NCBI GenBank assembly: GCA_963817635.1
Contig: CAWFPR010000015.1
Location: 310,001-374,000, forward strand
Source: CAWFPR01 sp963817635
Lineage (GTDB): Bacteria > Acidobacteriota > Vicinamibacteria > Vicinamibacterales > 2-12-FULL-66-21
Direction: 5' to 3'
Length of the DNA: 64,000 nt
Below, in pieces: positions 1-9,881 of this stretch (within the stretch, counting starts at the first letter, position 1; each line of letters opens with the position of its first letter). Below the pieces are notes generated by a model. The model did no database searches, was not told where the DNA came from, and saw nothing but the letters and a program-made list of their open reading frames with translations. Position numbers and translations under genes: made by a program.

Positions 1-79
1 ACAGCGTGCGCGGGCGGGTCCCTAGGGCAAGTGGGCGAAGGGCCGCAGCGAGGGGTGGCGCCGCGCTGTCGCGGAGCAG

Positions 80-107
80 CGCCCTCCCGGTCGTGACCGG
101 GAGGGCG
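80..107 (-). terminator. Hairpin downstream of the M14 peptidase gene
   Basis: A perfect 13-bp inverted repeat (80-92 with 95-107, loop of 2 nt) lies about 25 nt past the stop codon of the minus-strand M14 peptidase gene. No clear T-run follows on the minus strand, so it is either a terminator lacking a U-tract or an mRNA-end stabilising hairpin. The remaining bases from 1 to 129 show no supportable gene. Confidence 0.5.
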
Positions 108-129
108 TTCGGAGGTTATGGGGGTCCGG

Positions 130-3063
130 CTACCGTCCCGAGCCCGTGCCCGTCGGACGCGCGGGGGCGCGCCCCGCGTCGAGGTCGTTCCAGTTCAGGA
201 TGGCGTTGAAGCCGAGGAAGAAGTTCCCCTGCGTCTGCCAGCGCCAATAGGGTCGGTTGGCGAACATCACGACGTGGCCCTTGCCGATCGGCGCGTCAAT
301 CGCGACCGCCTTGCCGGCGAGTCCTTCCCCGCCGATGAGGATTCCGGACAGCAGCAAGTCGTTGGGGTCCGTGGGGAACGACAGCAGCACGCGCGGCGCA
401 GCCGCTGCGTCGCCGCCCCCGAAGCCGCCGCGACCGCGCCCGCCGCCAAATGCACCGGCGCCGCCGCGTCCGCCACGTCCGGCCCCGGCCGCCTGCGGCG
501 GCGGAGGACCATCGAGGGTCGTCAGGTTCGGCCGGACGGCGTTCGGCTGCATGTTGGGCGCGCCGGGCGCCGTCCCGCCGCGGCCGCCGCGACCGCCCGC
601 GCCGCCGCCCACCGACATCACCGGCGCCTGGTTGAAGTACACGGCCATCGCCTTCTGGTCGTAGCCGTACAGCACGGGGCTGGCCTTGTCGCCGAGCACC
701 GCCTTCAACACCGAGCCGCGCACATACAGGCCGTCAGGCGTCTCGACGTTGACGCCTGGCGTGAGGTTGTATTCGGGGAACACGGTTGACGTCCCACCCT
801 CGGTGATCAGGACGCCACCCTGCTCCACGAACTTGTAGAGCTCCATCAGCCCCTCGACCCCGATGCTGCCGCGCATATCGTCGGTCGAGTCGATCGTGCC
901 GACGTTGGGCGTCAGTTCGGTCTTCTGGTAGGGCCGCGGCTCGTTGCCCTGCACGCCGCCCGTGATGAGCGCGGCGCCGCCGCCGCCCGCGTGCGGGAAG
1001 ATGATGACGTCGTACTTCGCGCGCAGGTTCCCCTCGCGCAGCTTCGGCGCGCCGAAGTAGGTGTAGGGCACCTTGAAGTTGTCGAACGCGAGGCGCACCC
1101 AGCCTTCGTCCTGCGTGCTCGTCCACGTGTGCACGTACCCGATGCGCGGCACGTCGAGGTCGTGCATCGGCACGTTCGGCGCCGCATCGACGGCCCACGC
1201 GGACAGCCCGAGCTCCTTGATCGACGGCTCGAGCGCTGCGCGATTGGCATCCGCGATCACGAACGCGCCAGGGCCGAACTGGTGACCGCCGGCCTCGAAC
1301 GCCTTCTCGGCAGCCGCCATCTTGACGCCCGCGTTCTTGAACCGGAACGTGACGAGCGTGTTCTCGGTGTTGTGATCGACGATGATCACGCGTCCGCTGC
1401 CGGTGATGGTCCCTGGAATCGTGAAGTCCGCGGTCGCCAGTGTCATCGGCTTGTCGAAGATCGCCTTGTCCTCGATGCGATGCACCGCGACGTTCCGGAC
1501 GAGCGGAATCGCCCACCCGGTGTCGTCGTACGGGCGCGGGTTCTCCGGCGCGTAGAACTGCACGCCGAGCAGCGTCTCCACGAGCCCGCCGTACGGCTGA
1601 TCGAGCCGGACGATGTAGTCGCCGGGCGCAACCTGGGTGCTGCCGATGCTGAACGCCGCGTTCGCCGTCTGGACTTCGGCTCCCTCGCGGCGGATCAGGT
1701 TCATCAGCTCCGCGGCTTCGACTGGCCGCCGCTGTTTGGCCGGGACGACGTACGCATAGGGCGCCTCGGTCCTGCCGCGCTCGATCGTGTGCTTGTTCTT
1801 CAGGTAGTAGTTCTCGAGGAACGTCTCCCCGTTCTTCGCGACGTGGTTCATCGCGATGAGCAGGGCGCTCTCCTGCATGTTCACGTTGGCGCGCGGACCC
1901 CACGTGATGTCGTTCGGCGCCGGATTGGGCCGGTACCACTCGCGGCTCTGGTTGAGGTTCCCCATGGCGCGGTTCTGCGCGCCGCCGTAGCTCTGGGTCT
2001 CGTAGAAGCGGCCGATCGAATTGTGGGTCACCCCGATCCAGAACATGTAGTTCGGGACCCAGCCGTCGTAGTAGTTGTAGGTCCACACGCCCGGCACGTT
2101 CCGCTTGGTCATCTCCATGATCTCGGTCTCGGCGAGCAGCCACCACTCGTTGACCTGGATCGGATCGACGATCGTGTTGTACGGGCCCGTGCCAGTCGAC
2201 GTGTAGAGCAGCGTGACCGATTCGTGCAGGTCGTGGAACACGGTGGGATGCCAGTCGAGGAACGTCTTCAGCATCACCTGCGTGAGCCGCAGGCCGACGC
2301 CGATGCCGTCGCGGTTGTTGTCGTGCTGGACGTACTTGCCCCAGTAGACCATCGACGGCTGCGGCTTCCCTGCCTGCTGCGCGCGGAAGTTGTCCACCAC
2401 CTTCTCGCGGCCGTCCACCTCGCTTGCCGGATTCAGGATCACAATCGAGTTGTTGCGAATCGTCTGGATGAACGGCGTCTCTTCGACCGCCAGGCGGTAC
2501 GCCAGCTCCATCAGCATCTCGGGGCTGCCGGTCTCGGGCGAATGGATGCTGCCGGTGGCGAAGTAGATCGGCTTCCCGGTCGCGATGAGCTGCTTCGCCT
2601 GCTCGTCGGTGAGCTTGCGGGGGTCGGTGAGCTGCTCGGTGATCTTGCGGTACTTGTCGATCTGCTTGATCGTGGCTTCGTCGGCGATCGCGACCGCAAA
2701 CATGTCGCGTCCCTCGTCGGACACGCCGATCTTGAACATCGTCACGCGGTCCGACGCCTTGTCGACCGCGTCGAGGTATCGCACGATGTCCTTGTAGTAG
2801 GTCATCTGTCCGGGCTCGCCCGGGATGTACCCGAGGAACTTCAGCGGGGTCGGCACCTTGTCCGAGGCCGGAAGGTGATCGACCAGCTCCGTGAGGATAC
2901 GCGGGTCGGGCGTCGCGGCTTTGATCTTCGCGGTATAGTCGGCGTCCAGTTTCTGTGCGGGCGGCTGCTTCGATTGAGCGTGCGCGAAGCCGCCGGTCGT
3001 GGTGGCCAGCGCAAGGGTGCAGGCGAGCCGCAGCAGCGGCTGCCGGGACGGGGTAACCTTCAT
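130..3063 (-). CDS. Secreted M14-family zinc metallocarboxypeptidase
   Basis: The 977-residue product opens with a signal peptide (about residues 1-30, ending at an AHAQ cleavage-like site), so it should be periplasmic or secreted. The M14 peptidase core occupies roughly residues 80-420. An HxxE zinc-binding pair (H174, E177 in IHSPETGSPE) is followed by a downstream histidine region (WHPTVFHDLHE, about 271-281) that supplies the third ligand. The C-terminal half resembles a class-I glutamine-amidotransferase-like/beta domain, common in large acidobacterial M14 proteins. A Gly/Arg-rich low-complexity stretch near residues 820-890 precedes a conserved tail. The gene stands alone, with a hairpin after its stop. 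Peptide substrate cannot be told from sequence. Confidence 0.85.
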   Translation of the reverse strand: MKVTPSRQPLLRLACTLALATTTGGFAHAQSKQPPAQKLDADYTAKIKAATPDPRILTELVDHLPASDKVPTPLKFLGYIPGEPGQMTYYKDIVRYLDAVDKASDRVTMFKIGVSDEGRDMFAVAIADEATIKQIDKYRKITEQLTDPRKLTDEQAKQLIATGKPIYFATGSIHSPETGSPEMLMELAYRLAVEETPFIQTIRNNSIVILNPASEVDGREKVVDNFRAQQAGKPQPSMVYWGKYVQHDNNRDGIGVGLRLTQVMLKTFLDWHPTVFHDLHESVTLLYTSTGTGPYNTIVDPIQVNEWWLLAETEIMEMTKRNVPGVWTYNYYDGWVPNYMFWIGVTHNSIGRFYETQSYGGAQNRAMGNLNQSREWYRPNPAPNDITWGPRANVNMQESALLIAMNHVAKNGETFLENYYLKNKHTIERGRTEAPYAYVVPAKQRRPVEAAELMNLIRREGAEVQTANAAFSIGSTQVAPGDYIVRLDQPYGGLVETLLGVQFYAPENPRPYDDTGWAIPLVRNVAVHRIEDKAIFDKPMTLATADFTIPGTITGSGRVIIVDHNTENTLVTFRFKNAGVKMAAAEKAFEAGGHQFGPGAFVIADANRAALEPSIKELGLSAWAVDAAPNVPMHDLDVPRIGYVHTWTSTQDEGWVRLAFDNFKVPYTYFGAPKLREGNLRAKYDVIIFPHAGGGGAALITGGVQGNEPRPYQKTELTPNVGTIDSTDDMRGSIGVEGLMELYKFVEQGGVLITEGGTSTVFPEYNLTPGVNVETPDGLYVRGSVLKAVLGDKASPVLYGYDQKAMAVYFNQAPVMSVGGGAGGRGGRGGTAPGAPNMQPNAVRPNLTTLDGPPPPQAAGAGRGGRGGAGAFGGGRGRGGFGGGDAAAAPRVLLSFPTDPNDLLLSGILIGGEGLAGKAVAIDAPIGKGHVVMFANRPYWRWQTQGNFFLGFNAILNWNDLDAGRAPARPTGTGSGR

Positions 3064-3133
3064 CGTGATCCTCCAGGAACGTGCAAAGGCAAGAGAGAAG
3101 GGGAAAATAACACGAAACGCCGTCGGCCGGCGG

Positions 3134-4843
3134 CTATTCGGCGGCCGCCGCGACGCGCAGTGATTCGGGCCGCCGCATCAGACGAGGCGCCACGATCAGC
3201 GCGCAGCCATAAGCCGCCATCGCGACGAACAGGGTTTCCGGCCGGCCGTTCGGAAAATCGGCGAACAGCAGCTTGACGCCGATGAGCGCGATCATCGGGT
3301 ACACGAGCCACCCGGCTTCACGGCCGTGCTCGCCCCGCGCGCCGCGCGACAGCGCGAGCGCAGCCGCCACGAGGGTGACGGTCCGGAGCGTCGCGAGCGT
3401 CGCCCCGTCCAGCCGGCCGCCCAGCCACAGTTGCGTCACCAGCACCAGGGCGCCGGCGGCGGTCCACGCGAAGGCGGCAATCGCGACGAGACGCGGGACC
3501 GTCCGGAGTCCGGCCCACGAGAGGCTCGACGGGGTCACCGGCATGAACACCACGACGCCGAGGGCGCCGAGCGCGACGAACGCCGCGAGGCCGGGCTCGC
3601 CCGGATGGACCGAGGCGGGCGTGACGAGCGCCAGCGTCGCCAGCGTCAGCAACCCGGACATCGTCGCGCTCGCGAGCACGTAGACGGTGGCATGGAGCGC
3701 GAGCGTCAGCCGTCCGTACCGGCGGCCGAGACAGACCGTGACAACACCGGTCGCGGCGTACGCGACAGCCGCCGGGGCGGGCGCGGCGCACACGCCGATG
3801 CCGACGAGCGCAAAGAGCAGCGCGAGCAGGCCGTAGAAGAAAAAGTTCGCGGCGTGGCGGCGCCGCTCCGCGAACGTGAAGGCCACGACGTACCCGGCCA
3901 TCGCGAGCGCGAGGCTCGCCAGGCCGACCGGCACCACGTTCGCGCCGGTCGATCGAATGAGGGCGATGGCCCCCCCGAACGCCACCGCGAGCACACCGAT
4001 CGACTGCACGACCTCGAACGGGATCACCTCGCGCCCGATGACCAGGGTGCGGATCGCGAAGCTGCCGAGATACGCCGCCAGCATGAGCCCCTGCATCGCC
4101 AGCGCGACGCGGGTCGAGCCGCTCACGGCCGCGCGGCCGGTGACGACCAGCAGCATCGCATTGGCGACGAACGCGCTCGGCCAGCGAAGGAACGTCCAGC
4201 CGCGGACGTAGCCGAGCCACAGCGTGGCGATCCCGACCCCCATCGCAAGCAGCGTGTAGGCCGACCAGCTGCCCATGCCGATCGCGAGCCCGCCGGCCGA
4301 GGCGAGGGCGCCAAAGGTCACCACCCAGGCCAGTTCGTGAAGCTGGCGGGCGGAGGCGAGCACGAGCGCGGCCGCCGTCAACGCACCGAGGAGCAGGGCG
4401 CTTTGCGAGGGCGTCAGCGCGCCGAAGCGGAGCGTCGCTTCCCACACCAGCGGGTACCCTATCAGCGCCGTCGTCACCGCGTGCGCGAACGCGTCCAGGT
4501 GGGCGCCACGGGCCGCGGCGCGTGAAGCGAGCACCAGCCAGGGCGCGCCATAGAGGAGCCCGGCCGCGATACCGACGTGCACCGGCAGGACGTGCGATCC
4601 GGTCAGGGCTCGCAGCAGGTAGGCGCCCCCGAGGATGACGAGCGTGCGCCCGACGAGCCCAAGCCATTGCTGCAGCGGCGTCGGCGGCAGGCCGACGAAC
4701 GCCGCGAGGCTCGCGCTCGATTCGGGCGCGGGCGCTTCGGCAGGCGCGCCGTGCTCGACGAGCGCCAGCCGCGCTTCCAGCGACTCGACGCGGTCCGTCA
4801 GGTAGCCGATCCGGGACTCGAGGCGAGCGACGCGGTCCTCCAC
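3134..4843 (-). CDS. Polytopic membrane protein with N-terminal coiled coil (DUF2339-like)
   Basis: A GTG start at 4843 is preferred over the longer open frame reaching 4957, because GGAGG lies just upstream and residue 2 begins a short heptad-rich coiled coil (EDRVARLESRIGYLTDRV). About 569 residues follow: a Pro/Ala/Glu linker, then a dozen or more hydrophobic helices with almost no polar loops. This layout (coiled coil, linker, many TM helices) resembles DUF2339-type proteins, whose function is unknown. It is divergent from hflK. I cannot assign a transported substrate or catalytic role. Confidence 0.7.
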   Translation of the reverse strand: MEDRVARLESRIGYLTDRVESLEARLALVEHGAPAEAPAPESSASLAAFVGLPPTPLQQWLGLVGRTLVILGGAYLLRALTGSHVLPVHVGIAAGLLYGAPWLVLASRAAARGAHLDAFAHAVTTALIGYPLVWEATLRFGALTPSQSALLLGALTAAALVLASARQLHELAWVVTFGALASAGGLAIGMGSWSAYTLLAMGVGIATLWLGYVRGWTFLRWPSAFVANAMLLVVTGRAAVSGSTRVALAMQGLMLAAYLGSFAIRTLVIGREVIPFEVVQSIGVLAVAFGGAIALIRSTGANVVPVGLASLALAMAGYVVAFTFAERRRHAANFFFYGLLALLFALVGIGVCAAPAPAAVAYAATGVVTVCLGRRYGRLTLALHATVYVLASATMSGLLTLATLALVTPASVHPGEPGLAAFVALGALGVVVFMPVTPSSLSWAGLRTVPRLVAIAAFAWTAAGALVLVTQLWLGGRLDGATLATLRTVTLVAAALALSRGARGEHGREAGWLVYPMIALIGVKLLFADFPNGRPETLFVAMAAYGCALIVAPRLMRRPESLRVAAAAE

Positions 4844-5060
4844 GATCCCTCCGGGCAGCACGCGTTCGGTGTCGGATTTCCGCCGGCTGAATGCGGATTT
4901 CCGGCAACTGTGGCGATCCAGCCACGACTCTGGCGCGTGTAGCGGGCCAGCTTGCAATTGTCGCGCTCAGCGCCGCGGTGCACCGAACGGGTCGGGCGGA
5001 GGGAGGGCGTTTTGAGGCGTCCGCAATGTCTGCTAACGTGAGACCCCAAAGGACATAACC

Positions 5061-6071
5061 ATGAGAGATGACATCATCGATCTCAACCGGCTGGGATCGC
5101 ATGTGCGGATGCCGCCCGTGCCACCGGGATTCTTCAGGATTGCGGTCGCCGTGCTCCTGGGGATCCTGCTGATTACGACCACCTTCTACCAGGTCCAGCC
5201 CGAAGCCGTCGGCGTCGTGCTGCGCTTCGGCCGGTACGTGCGCACGACCGAGCCGGGCCTCCACATGAAGCTGCCGTTCGTCGAATCCGTGCAGCGCGTC
5301 CCGGTCCAGCGCCAGTTGAAGCAGGAGTTCGGCTTCCGCACCGAGGAGGCGGCCGTGCGGACGCGGTTTTCCGAAGCGAACTTCAACGACGAGTCCATGA
5401 TGCTGACCGGCGATCTCAACGTGGCCATCGTCGAGTGGATTGTCCAGTACCGCGTGTCCGACCCCTACCAGTTCCTGTTCAAGGTGCGCAATCCCGAGGA
5501 CACCTTCCGCGCGATGAACGAAGCGCTCATGCGCCAGGTCGTCGGCGACCGCACCGTCACCGAGGTGCTGACCGTCGGGCGACAGGAGATCGAGACGCGG
5601 ATGGAGGAGGAACTCCAGACGCTGGCCAAGCAGTACGAGCTGGGACTCACGGTCGAGCAGGTCGTGCTCCAGGACGTGAATCCGCCCGATCCGGTCAAGC
5701 CGTCCTGGGACGCGGTCAACCAGGCGCAGCAGCAGCGCGATCGGCTGATCAACGAGGCCCGCGCGGAATACAACAAGGTCGTGCCGCGCGCCAAGGGAGA
5801 GGCCGAGCAGGCCATCCTGCAGGCCCAGGGCTACGCGCTCGACCGGGTGAACCGCTCGCAGGGCGACAGCGCGCGCTTCAAGGCCATCTACGAGTCCTAC
5901 CGCAAGGCGCCCGAGGTGACGAGGCGGCGCATGTACCTGGAGACGATGCAGCGCGTCCTGCCGTTGATCGGCGGCAAGATCTACGTCGACAAGGACGCAA
6001 AGGGCATCCTCCCGCTGCTCCCGCTGCAGAACATGCTCGGAGCGCCGGAAAAGAGCGGGGGTGGCCAATGA
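5061..6071 (+). CDS. hflK: HflK-like SPFH/band-7 protease-modulator subunit
   Basis: The 336-residue protein has a short N-terminal tail, a single transmembrane helix (about residues 23-43, AVAVLLGILLITTTFYQVQ), and then the SPFH/band-7 domain (FGRYVRTTEPGLHMKLPF) and a long C-terminal helical region rich in Glu/Gln/Arg. It matches HflK, which with HflC forms a membrane cage around the FtsH protease and regulates its access to membrane substrates. The ATG is preceded by AAAGGA. It overlaps the next gene by ATGA, so the two are translationally coupled. HflK often has a longer Gly-rich N-terminus, absent here. Confidence 0.9.
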   Translation: MRDDIIDLNRLGSHVRMPPVPPGFFRIAVAVLLGILLITTTFYQVQPEAVGVVLRFGRYVRTTEPGLHMKLPFVESVQRVPVQRQLKQEFGFRTEEAAVRTRFSEANFNDESMMLTGDLNVAIVEWIVQYRVSDPYQFLFKVRNPEDTFRAMNEALMRQVVGDRTVTEVLTVGRQEIETRMEEELQTLAKQYELGLTVEQVVLQDVNPPDPVKPSWDAVNQAQQQRDRLINEARAEYNKVVPRAKGEAEQAILQAQGYALDRVNRSQGDSARFKAIYESYRKAPEVTRRRMYLETMQRVLPLIGGKIYVDKDAKGILPLLPLQNMLGAPEKSGGGQ

Positions 6072-7000
6072 CCCCGCGCACAGGTCTCGGCATCGCGCTC
6101 GCGGTCGCCGCGCTCCTCGTGGTCAACAGCGCGTTCTTCGTCGTCAGCGAGACGTCGCAGGTGATCATCACGCAGTTCGGCGATCCGATCGGCGAACCGA
6201 TCACCAGTCCGGGTGTGCACCTGAAGGTGCCCATCATCCAGCAGGTCAACGAGTTCGACAAGCGATTCCTCGAGTGGGACGGCAACCCGAACCAGGTGCC
6301 GACGAAGGACAAGCGGTTCATCTGGGTCGATACCTACGCGCGCTGGCGGATCGTCGATCCGCTCAAGTTCTTCCAGCGGCTCCGTGACGAACGCGGCGCG
6401 CAGTCGCGGCTCGACGACATCCTCGACGGCGAAACGCGCAACGCGGTCGCCCGCTACGACCTGATCGAACTGGTGCGCAGCACGAATCGCCGCAAGGAAG
6501 ACGTTCCCGTGGAGTCCGACGAGGAAATGATCATCCTCGAACCGATCGTCAAGGGACGCGTCAAGATCGAGGGCGAGATCCTCGAGCGCGCGGCGGGACG
6601 CATGGGCGATCTCGGGATCGAGCTGCTCGATATCCGGCTCAAGCGCCTCAACTACGTCGAGCAGGTCCAGAAGGACGTTTTCGCGCGCATGATCGCCGAA
6701 CGCAACCGCATCGCCGAACTGTTCCGGTCGGAAGGTGAAGGTGAGGCCGCGCGGATCCGCGGCGAGCGGGAGCGCGAGCTGAAGCGCATCCAGTCGGAGG
6801 CCTATCGCGCCGCCGAGGAACTGCGCGGCAAGGCCGACGCCCAGGCCACCGACATCTACGCCGAGGCGAACGGCCGCGACCCCGACTTCTACGCGTTCAC
6901 GAAGTCGCTCGAAACCTACGAGCGGACGATGGATCCGCACACGGTGTTCATCCTGGGGACCGACAGCGACCTGCTGAAGTTCATGTCCCGCCCGCGCTGA
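6068..7000 (+). CDS. hflC: HflC-like SPFH/band-7 protease-modulator subunit
   Basis: The ATG at 6068 overlaps the hflK stop (ATGA), which fixes this start; the open frame extends much further upstream but only as a shadow of hflK. The 310-residue protein has an N-terminal membrane anchor (GIALAVAALLVVNSAFFVV), the SPFH domain (EPITSPGVHLKVPIIQQV), and a charged helical stretch ending in a conserved hydrophobic tail (DPHTVFILGTDSDLLKFM), all characteristic of HflC. It should assemble with HflK facing the periplasm. No ftsH gene is in the window. Confidence 0.92.
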   Translation: MTPRTGLGIALAVAALLVVNSAFFVVSETSQVIITQFGDPIGEPITSPGVHLKVPIIQQVNEFDKRFLEWDGNPNQVPTKDKRFIWVDTYARWRIVDPLKFFQRLRDERGAQSRLDDILDGETRNAVARYDLIELVRSTNRRKEDVPVESDEEMIILEPIVKGRVKIEGEILERAAGRMGDLGIELLDIRLKRLNYVEQVQKDVFARMIAERNRIAELFRSEGEGEAARIRGERERELKRIQSEAYRAAEELRGKADAQATDIYAEANGRDPDFYAFTKSLETYERTMDPHTVFILGTDSDLLKFMSRPR

Positions 7001-7034
7001 ACCCGCCCCGAGCCGCGGCGCCCGGCGCGGCCCG

Positions 7035-7700
7035 CTACTTGCGCCGGACGATGTCGCGCACGCGGTCGAGATCGCGATTGTCGCCGAGGAGCACGAGCAG
7101 ATCGCCCTCGTTGATGATGTCGTCGGCGCGAGGCACGATGTTCATCTCGCTGCCGTGGTGAATGGCGACGAGCTGCACGTTGAGGTTGTTGCGCAGCGCC
7201 AGGTCCTTCAGCGAACGGCCGACGAACTCGCGCGGCGCGCGCATCTCGGTAATCGAGTAGCCTGGCAGCAGCGGCAGGAATTCGACGACGTCCCGGCGGG
7301 CCAGCCGGTTGCCCAGGCGGATCGCCATGTCCTTTTCCGGATGAATGACGTCGTGGACGCCGAGCGCCAGGAGGATCCGGCCGTGCTCCTCCGACAGCGC
7401 CTTCACGGCGATGTAGGGCACGCCGATTTCGCGGATGTGGAGCGCGGCGAGCGTGATGACGTCCATGCGCCCGCCAAGGCTCACGATCGCGCCGTCCACG
7501 TCCCCCAGCCCCAGCGCCTCGAGCGCTTCGCGGTCGGTCGCGTCCACGACCGCTGCGCGCGTCGCGTAGTCGGCCACGCGCTCCACCGCATCGTCGCCCG
7601 AATCGAGCGCCAGCACCTCCTTGCCGGCGTCGAACAGCGTCCGCGCGACATAGCTGCCAAAGCGGCCGAGACCCAGGACGGCGAAGCGTTCCATTGTCAT
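7035..7700 (-). CDS. TrkA/KtrA-type RCK regulatory subunit of K+ uptake
   Basis: About 221 residues from the ATG at 7700; a TTG at 7712 and an ATG at 7694 are alternatives. The N-terminal RCK_N Rossmann domain shows the dinucleotide-binding motif (VLGLGRFGSYVARTL) and the acidic strand end (LALDSGD). The C-terminal RCK_C domain (about 140-221) has the usual GRSLKDLALRNN motif. It is a cytosolic NAD(H)/ATP-sensing gate for a Trk/Ktr channel. It lies immediately downstream of the trkH-like gene on the same strand, so the two form an operon. The single RCK pair (about 220 aa) fits KtrA/KtrC better than the double-length E. coli TrkA. Confidence 0.9.
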   Translation of the reverse strand: MTMERFAVLGLGRFGSYVARTLFDAGKEVLALDSGDDAVERVADYATRAAVVDATDREALEALGLGDVDGAIVSLGGRMDVITLAALHIREIGVPYIAVKALSEEHGRILLALGVHDVIHPEKDMAIRLGNRLARRDVVEFLPLLPGYSITEMRAPREFVGRSLKDLALRNNLNVQLVAIHHGSEMNIVPRADDIINEGDLLVLLGDNRDLDRVRDIVRRK

Positions 7701-7704
7701 ACGG

Positions 7705-9184
7705 TCATCCAATCATGAGATTTTCTTCGGCGTAGCGATAGCGCGCCTGAGCGCGTCGCGTCGTCACCGCAAGCGCGAGCGTCAGCGGCCCGACGCGGCC
7801 GAGGAACATCACGCCGGCCACCACGATCTTCCCCGCAGAGGAGAGAGCGGGCGTGATGCCCATCGACAGGCCGACCGTCCCGAACGCCGAGATCGTCTCG
7901 AACAGGATCGGCAGGAACCGGCGCTGGGTCTCACCCGCCACCAGGCTCTGCGTTTCGGTGACCAGCAGCGCGGAGGCCGCCAGGATCACGACCGACAGCG
8001 ACACGATGACGACGGCGCCGGCCCGATCGATCGATTCCTGCGGAATCGTGCGGCCGAACATGTGGACCTTGGTGAATCCGCGCATGCGCGAGAACGCGTA
8101 CGCGATCAGCAGGCCCGAAGGTGCTGGTCTTGATACCGCCGCCGGTCGAGCCTGGGCTTGCGCCGATCATCATGAGCACCATCGTGCACAGGAGCCCGCC
8201 GGCGGTCATGGCGCCGAAGTCCACGGTGTTGAAGCCCGCCGTACGCGGCGTCACTGCGCAGAAGTAGGCGTTCACCAGCGCGGGACCGAGCCCCAGCCCG
8301 GCGAACAGCCGCTCGCGCTCGATCAGGTAGTAGGACACCGTGCCGACGACGATCAGGCCGCCGGTGACGATCAGCACCAGGCGCGTGTGAACGGCGAGGC
8401 GCGGGCGGCGGTGCCCGGCCGCGTCCGGACCGAGGCGCCAGCGATCGACCGCCGCGTGGACGAACATCCGGAGGTCGAGCCCGACGAGAAAACCCAGGCC
8501 GCCGAGCACGATGAGCGTGCTGATGACGAGCAGGACGACCCAGTCCTGCTGGAATCCGGCAAGGTTGGCGGCGAAGAGCGAGAAGCCGCCGTTGCAGAAC
8601 GCGGAAATCGCGTGGAATACGGCCTGGTAGACCGTCTCGGCGACCGATGGAAAGCGTCGGGCGGCGAGCCAGTGAAACGACAGCAGTGCCGCGCCGGCGC
8701 CCTCGATGAGCAGCGTGCTCACGACCACGTGCCGGACGAGCGACGACATCGGCGCGCCCGGCGAGTGATGGAAGCTGGACTCAATAGCCGCGCGATCCGT
8801 GACGCCCAGCCGATGGCCGAGCAGCACGCCGAACACCGTCGTCAGCGTCATGAGGCCGAGGCCGCCGACCTGGATGCACGAGAGCACGACGAGCTGGCCG
8901 AAGAGCGACAGCCGCGAGCCGACGTCGAAGACCACCAGGCCCGTCACGCAGGTGGCGGACACCGCGGTGAAAAAGGCGTCGACCGTGTGGAGGGGCACAT
9001 GGGTGCGGGTCGCATAGGGAAGCGACAGCAGCAGGGTGCCCGCGGCGATCACCGCGGCGAAGCTGAGGATGAGGAGTTCCGTGGCTCGCAGCCGCCGCAG
9101 GACTCCGCGGCCCGCCTGCATCCGCACAGCGCTCTGCGTGTGCGCCGGCCTCTGCGGCAGGCCAGGCGAGGGCGTGACGGACAT
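7705..9184 (-). CDS. TrkH/KtrB-type potassium uptake channel subunit (frameshifted)
   Basis: The repaired product is about 490 residues with the four pore-loop repeats of the Trk/Ktr superfamily: TAVSATCVTGLV, HAISAFCNGGFS, CAVTPRTAGFNT and TISAFGTVGLSM. The first three are in one frame (to about 8117) and the last in another. The break is at 8112-8116, where GGIKTSTFG should continue into LLIAYAFSRMRGF; removing one C from the CCC run (plus strand) restores the protein. The start ATG is at 9184. With the adjacent RCK subunit it forms a complete K+ uptake system in the inner membrane. The conserved pore after the break argues for a sequence error rather than a dead gene. Confidence 0.88.
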
Positions 9185-9224
9185 CTGGGTCGATTATAGC
9201 CCGCGACGGCTGCTACACTGTCGT

Positions 9225-9848
9225 ATGCAGCGTTTCATCCTCGCGCTCTCGCTGTGGCTCTGCGCGGCCGGTCCGGCGGCAGCACAACAAGTGTCCGTCG
9301 GGCTCCTGCCGTTCGACGTCGTCAGCGTCGGAGGAGCGAGCATGGAGGCTGGCCAGAACCTCGCCAGGCTGGTGCGCGTCGAGATGATCCGCGCCCGCAA
9401 GGTCCGACCGGTGCTGCTGGAACTGCCCGCCGGCGCCAGGCTCCCGATGGACCCGGCCGAAGCCGCGCAGATCGGCAAGGCCGGAGGCGCCACCCTGATC
9501 GTCGCGGGCACGGTGATCGAGGCCAGCGAGTCGCATTCGAGCAACCGGGCAAGCACCGGCGGGCTGCTGAGCGGGATCGGCGTGGGCGGCAGCGTGAGCA
9601 AGTCGACCGCGCGCGTCTCGCTCAACGTGGAGGTCATCGACGCCGAGACGGGCGAGAGCGTCTCCAACTTCGAGGTGAACGCCAAGAACACCGACCTGGG
9701 CCTCGGGGTTGACTTCTCGACGGCGCTCGGCGGCGCCGACATCGGGGGAAGTGGCTGGGACAAGTCGCCGATGGCCAAGGCGCTGCGCGAGGCGGCCCGC
9801 AAGGTCAACGACGGTCTCGCGAAAGTGGCCGCCGGACGTAAACGCTAG
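9225..9848 (+). CDS. Secreted CsgG/LpoB-like protein
   Basis: The ATG at 9225 begins a clear signal peptide (MQRFILALSLWLCAAGPAAA, cleavage near residue 20), giving a 207-residue precursor. The mature part begins VSVGLLPFDVVSVGG and continues with a sensor-like ATLIVAGTV strand and a Gly/Ser-rich loop. This pattern resembles the CsgG/FlgO/LpoB superfamily of periplasmic or outer-membrane-associated proteins. There is no lipobox cysteine. It is divergent from the trkH gene, with only about 40 nt between the start codons. Assignment rests on fold-like motifs, so moderate confidence; the partner is unknown. Confidence 0.55.
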   Translation: MQRFILALSLWLCAAGPAAAQQVSVGLLPFDVVSVGGASMEAGQNLARLVRVEMIRARKVRPVLLELPAGARLPMDPAEAAQIGKAGGATLIVAGTVIEASESHSSNRASTGGLLSGIGVGGSVSKSTARVSLNVEVIDAETGESVSNFEVNAKNTDLGLGVDFSTALGGADIGGSGWDKSPMAKALREAARKVNDGLAKVAAGRKR

Positions 9849-9881
9849 CCGGGCGCCCGGACGACGTCGGATACGTCGGCG

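Noticed and set aside
991..3276. 761-residue plus-strand ORF opposite the M14 peptidase gene
   Set aside because: Mirror of a real gene at high G+C: Arg/Asp/His/Val-rich, no domain, and the opposite strand has a signal peptide and zinc motifs.
3318..6068. 916-residue minus-strand ORF across the membrane-protein gene and hflK
   Set aside because: Low-complexity Arg/Ala-rich product in the shadow of two better supported genes; its start region is antisense to hflK.
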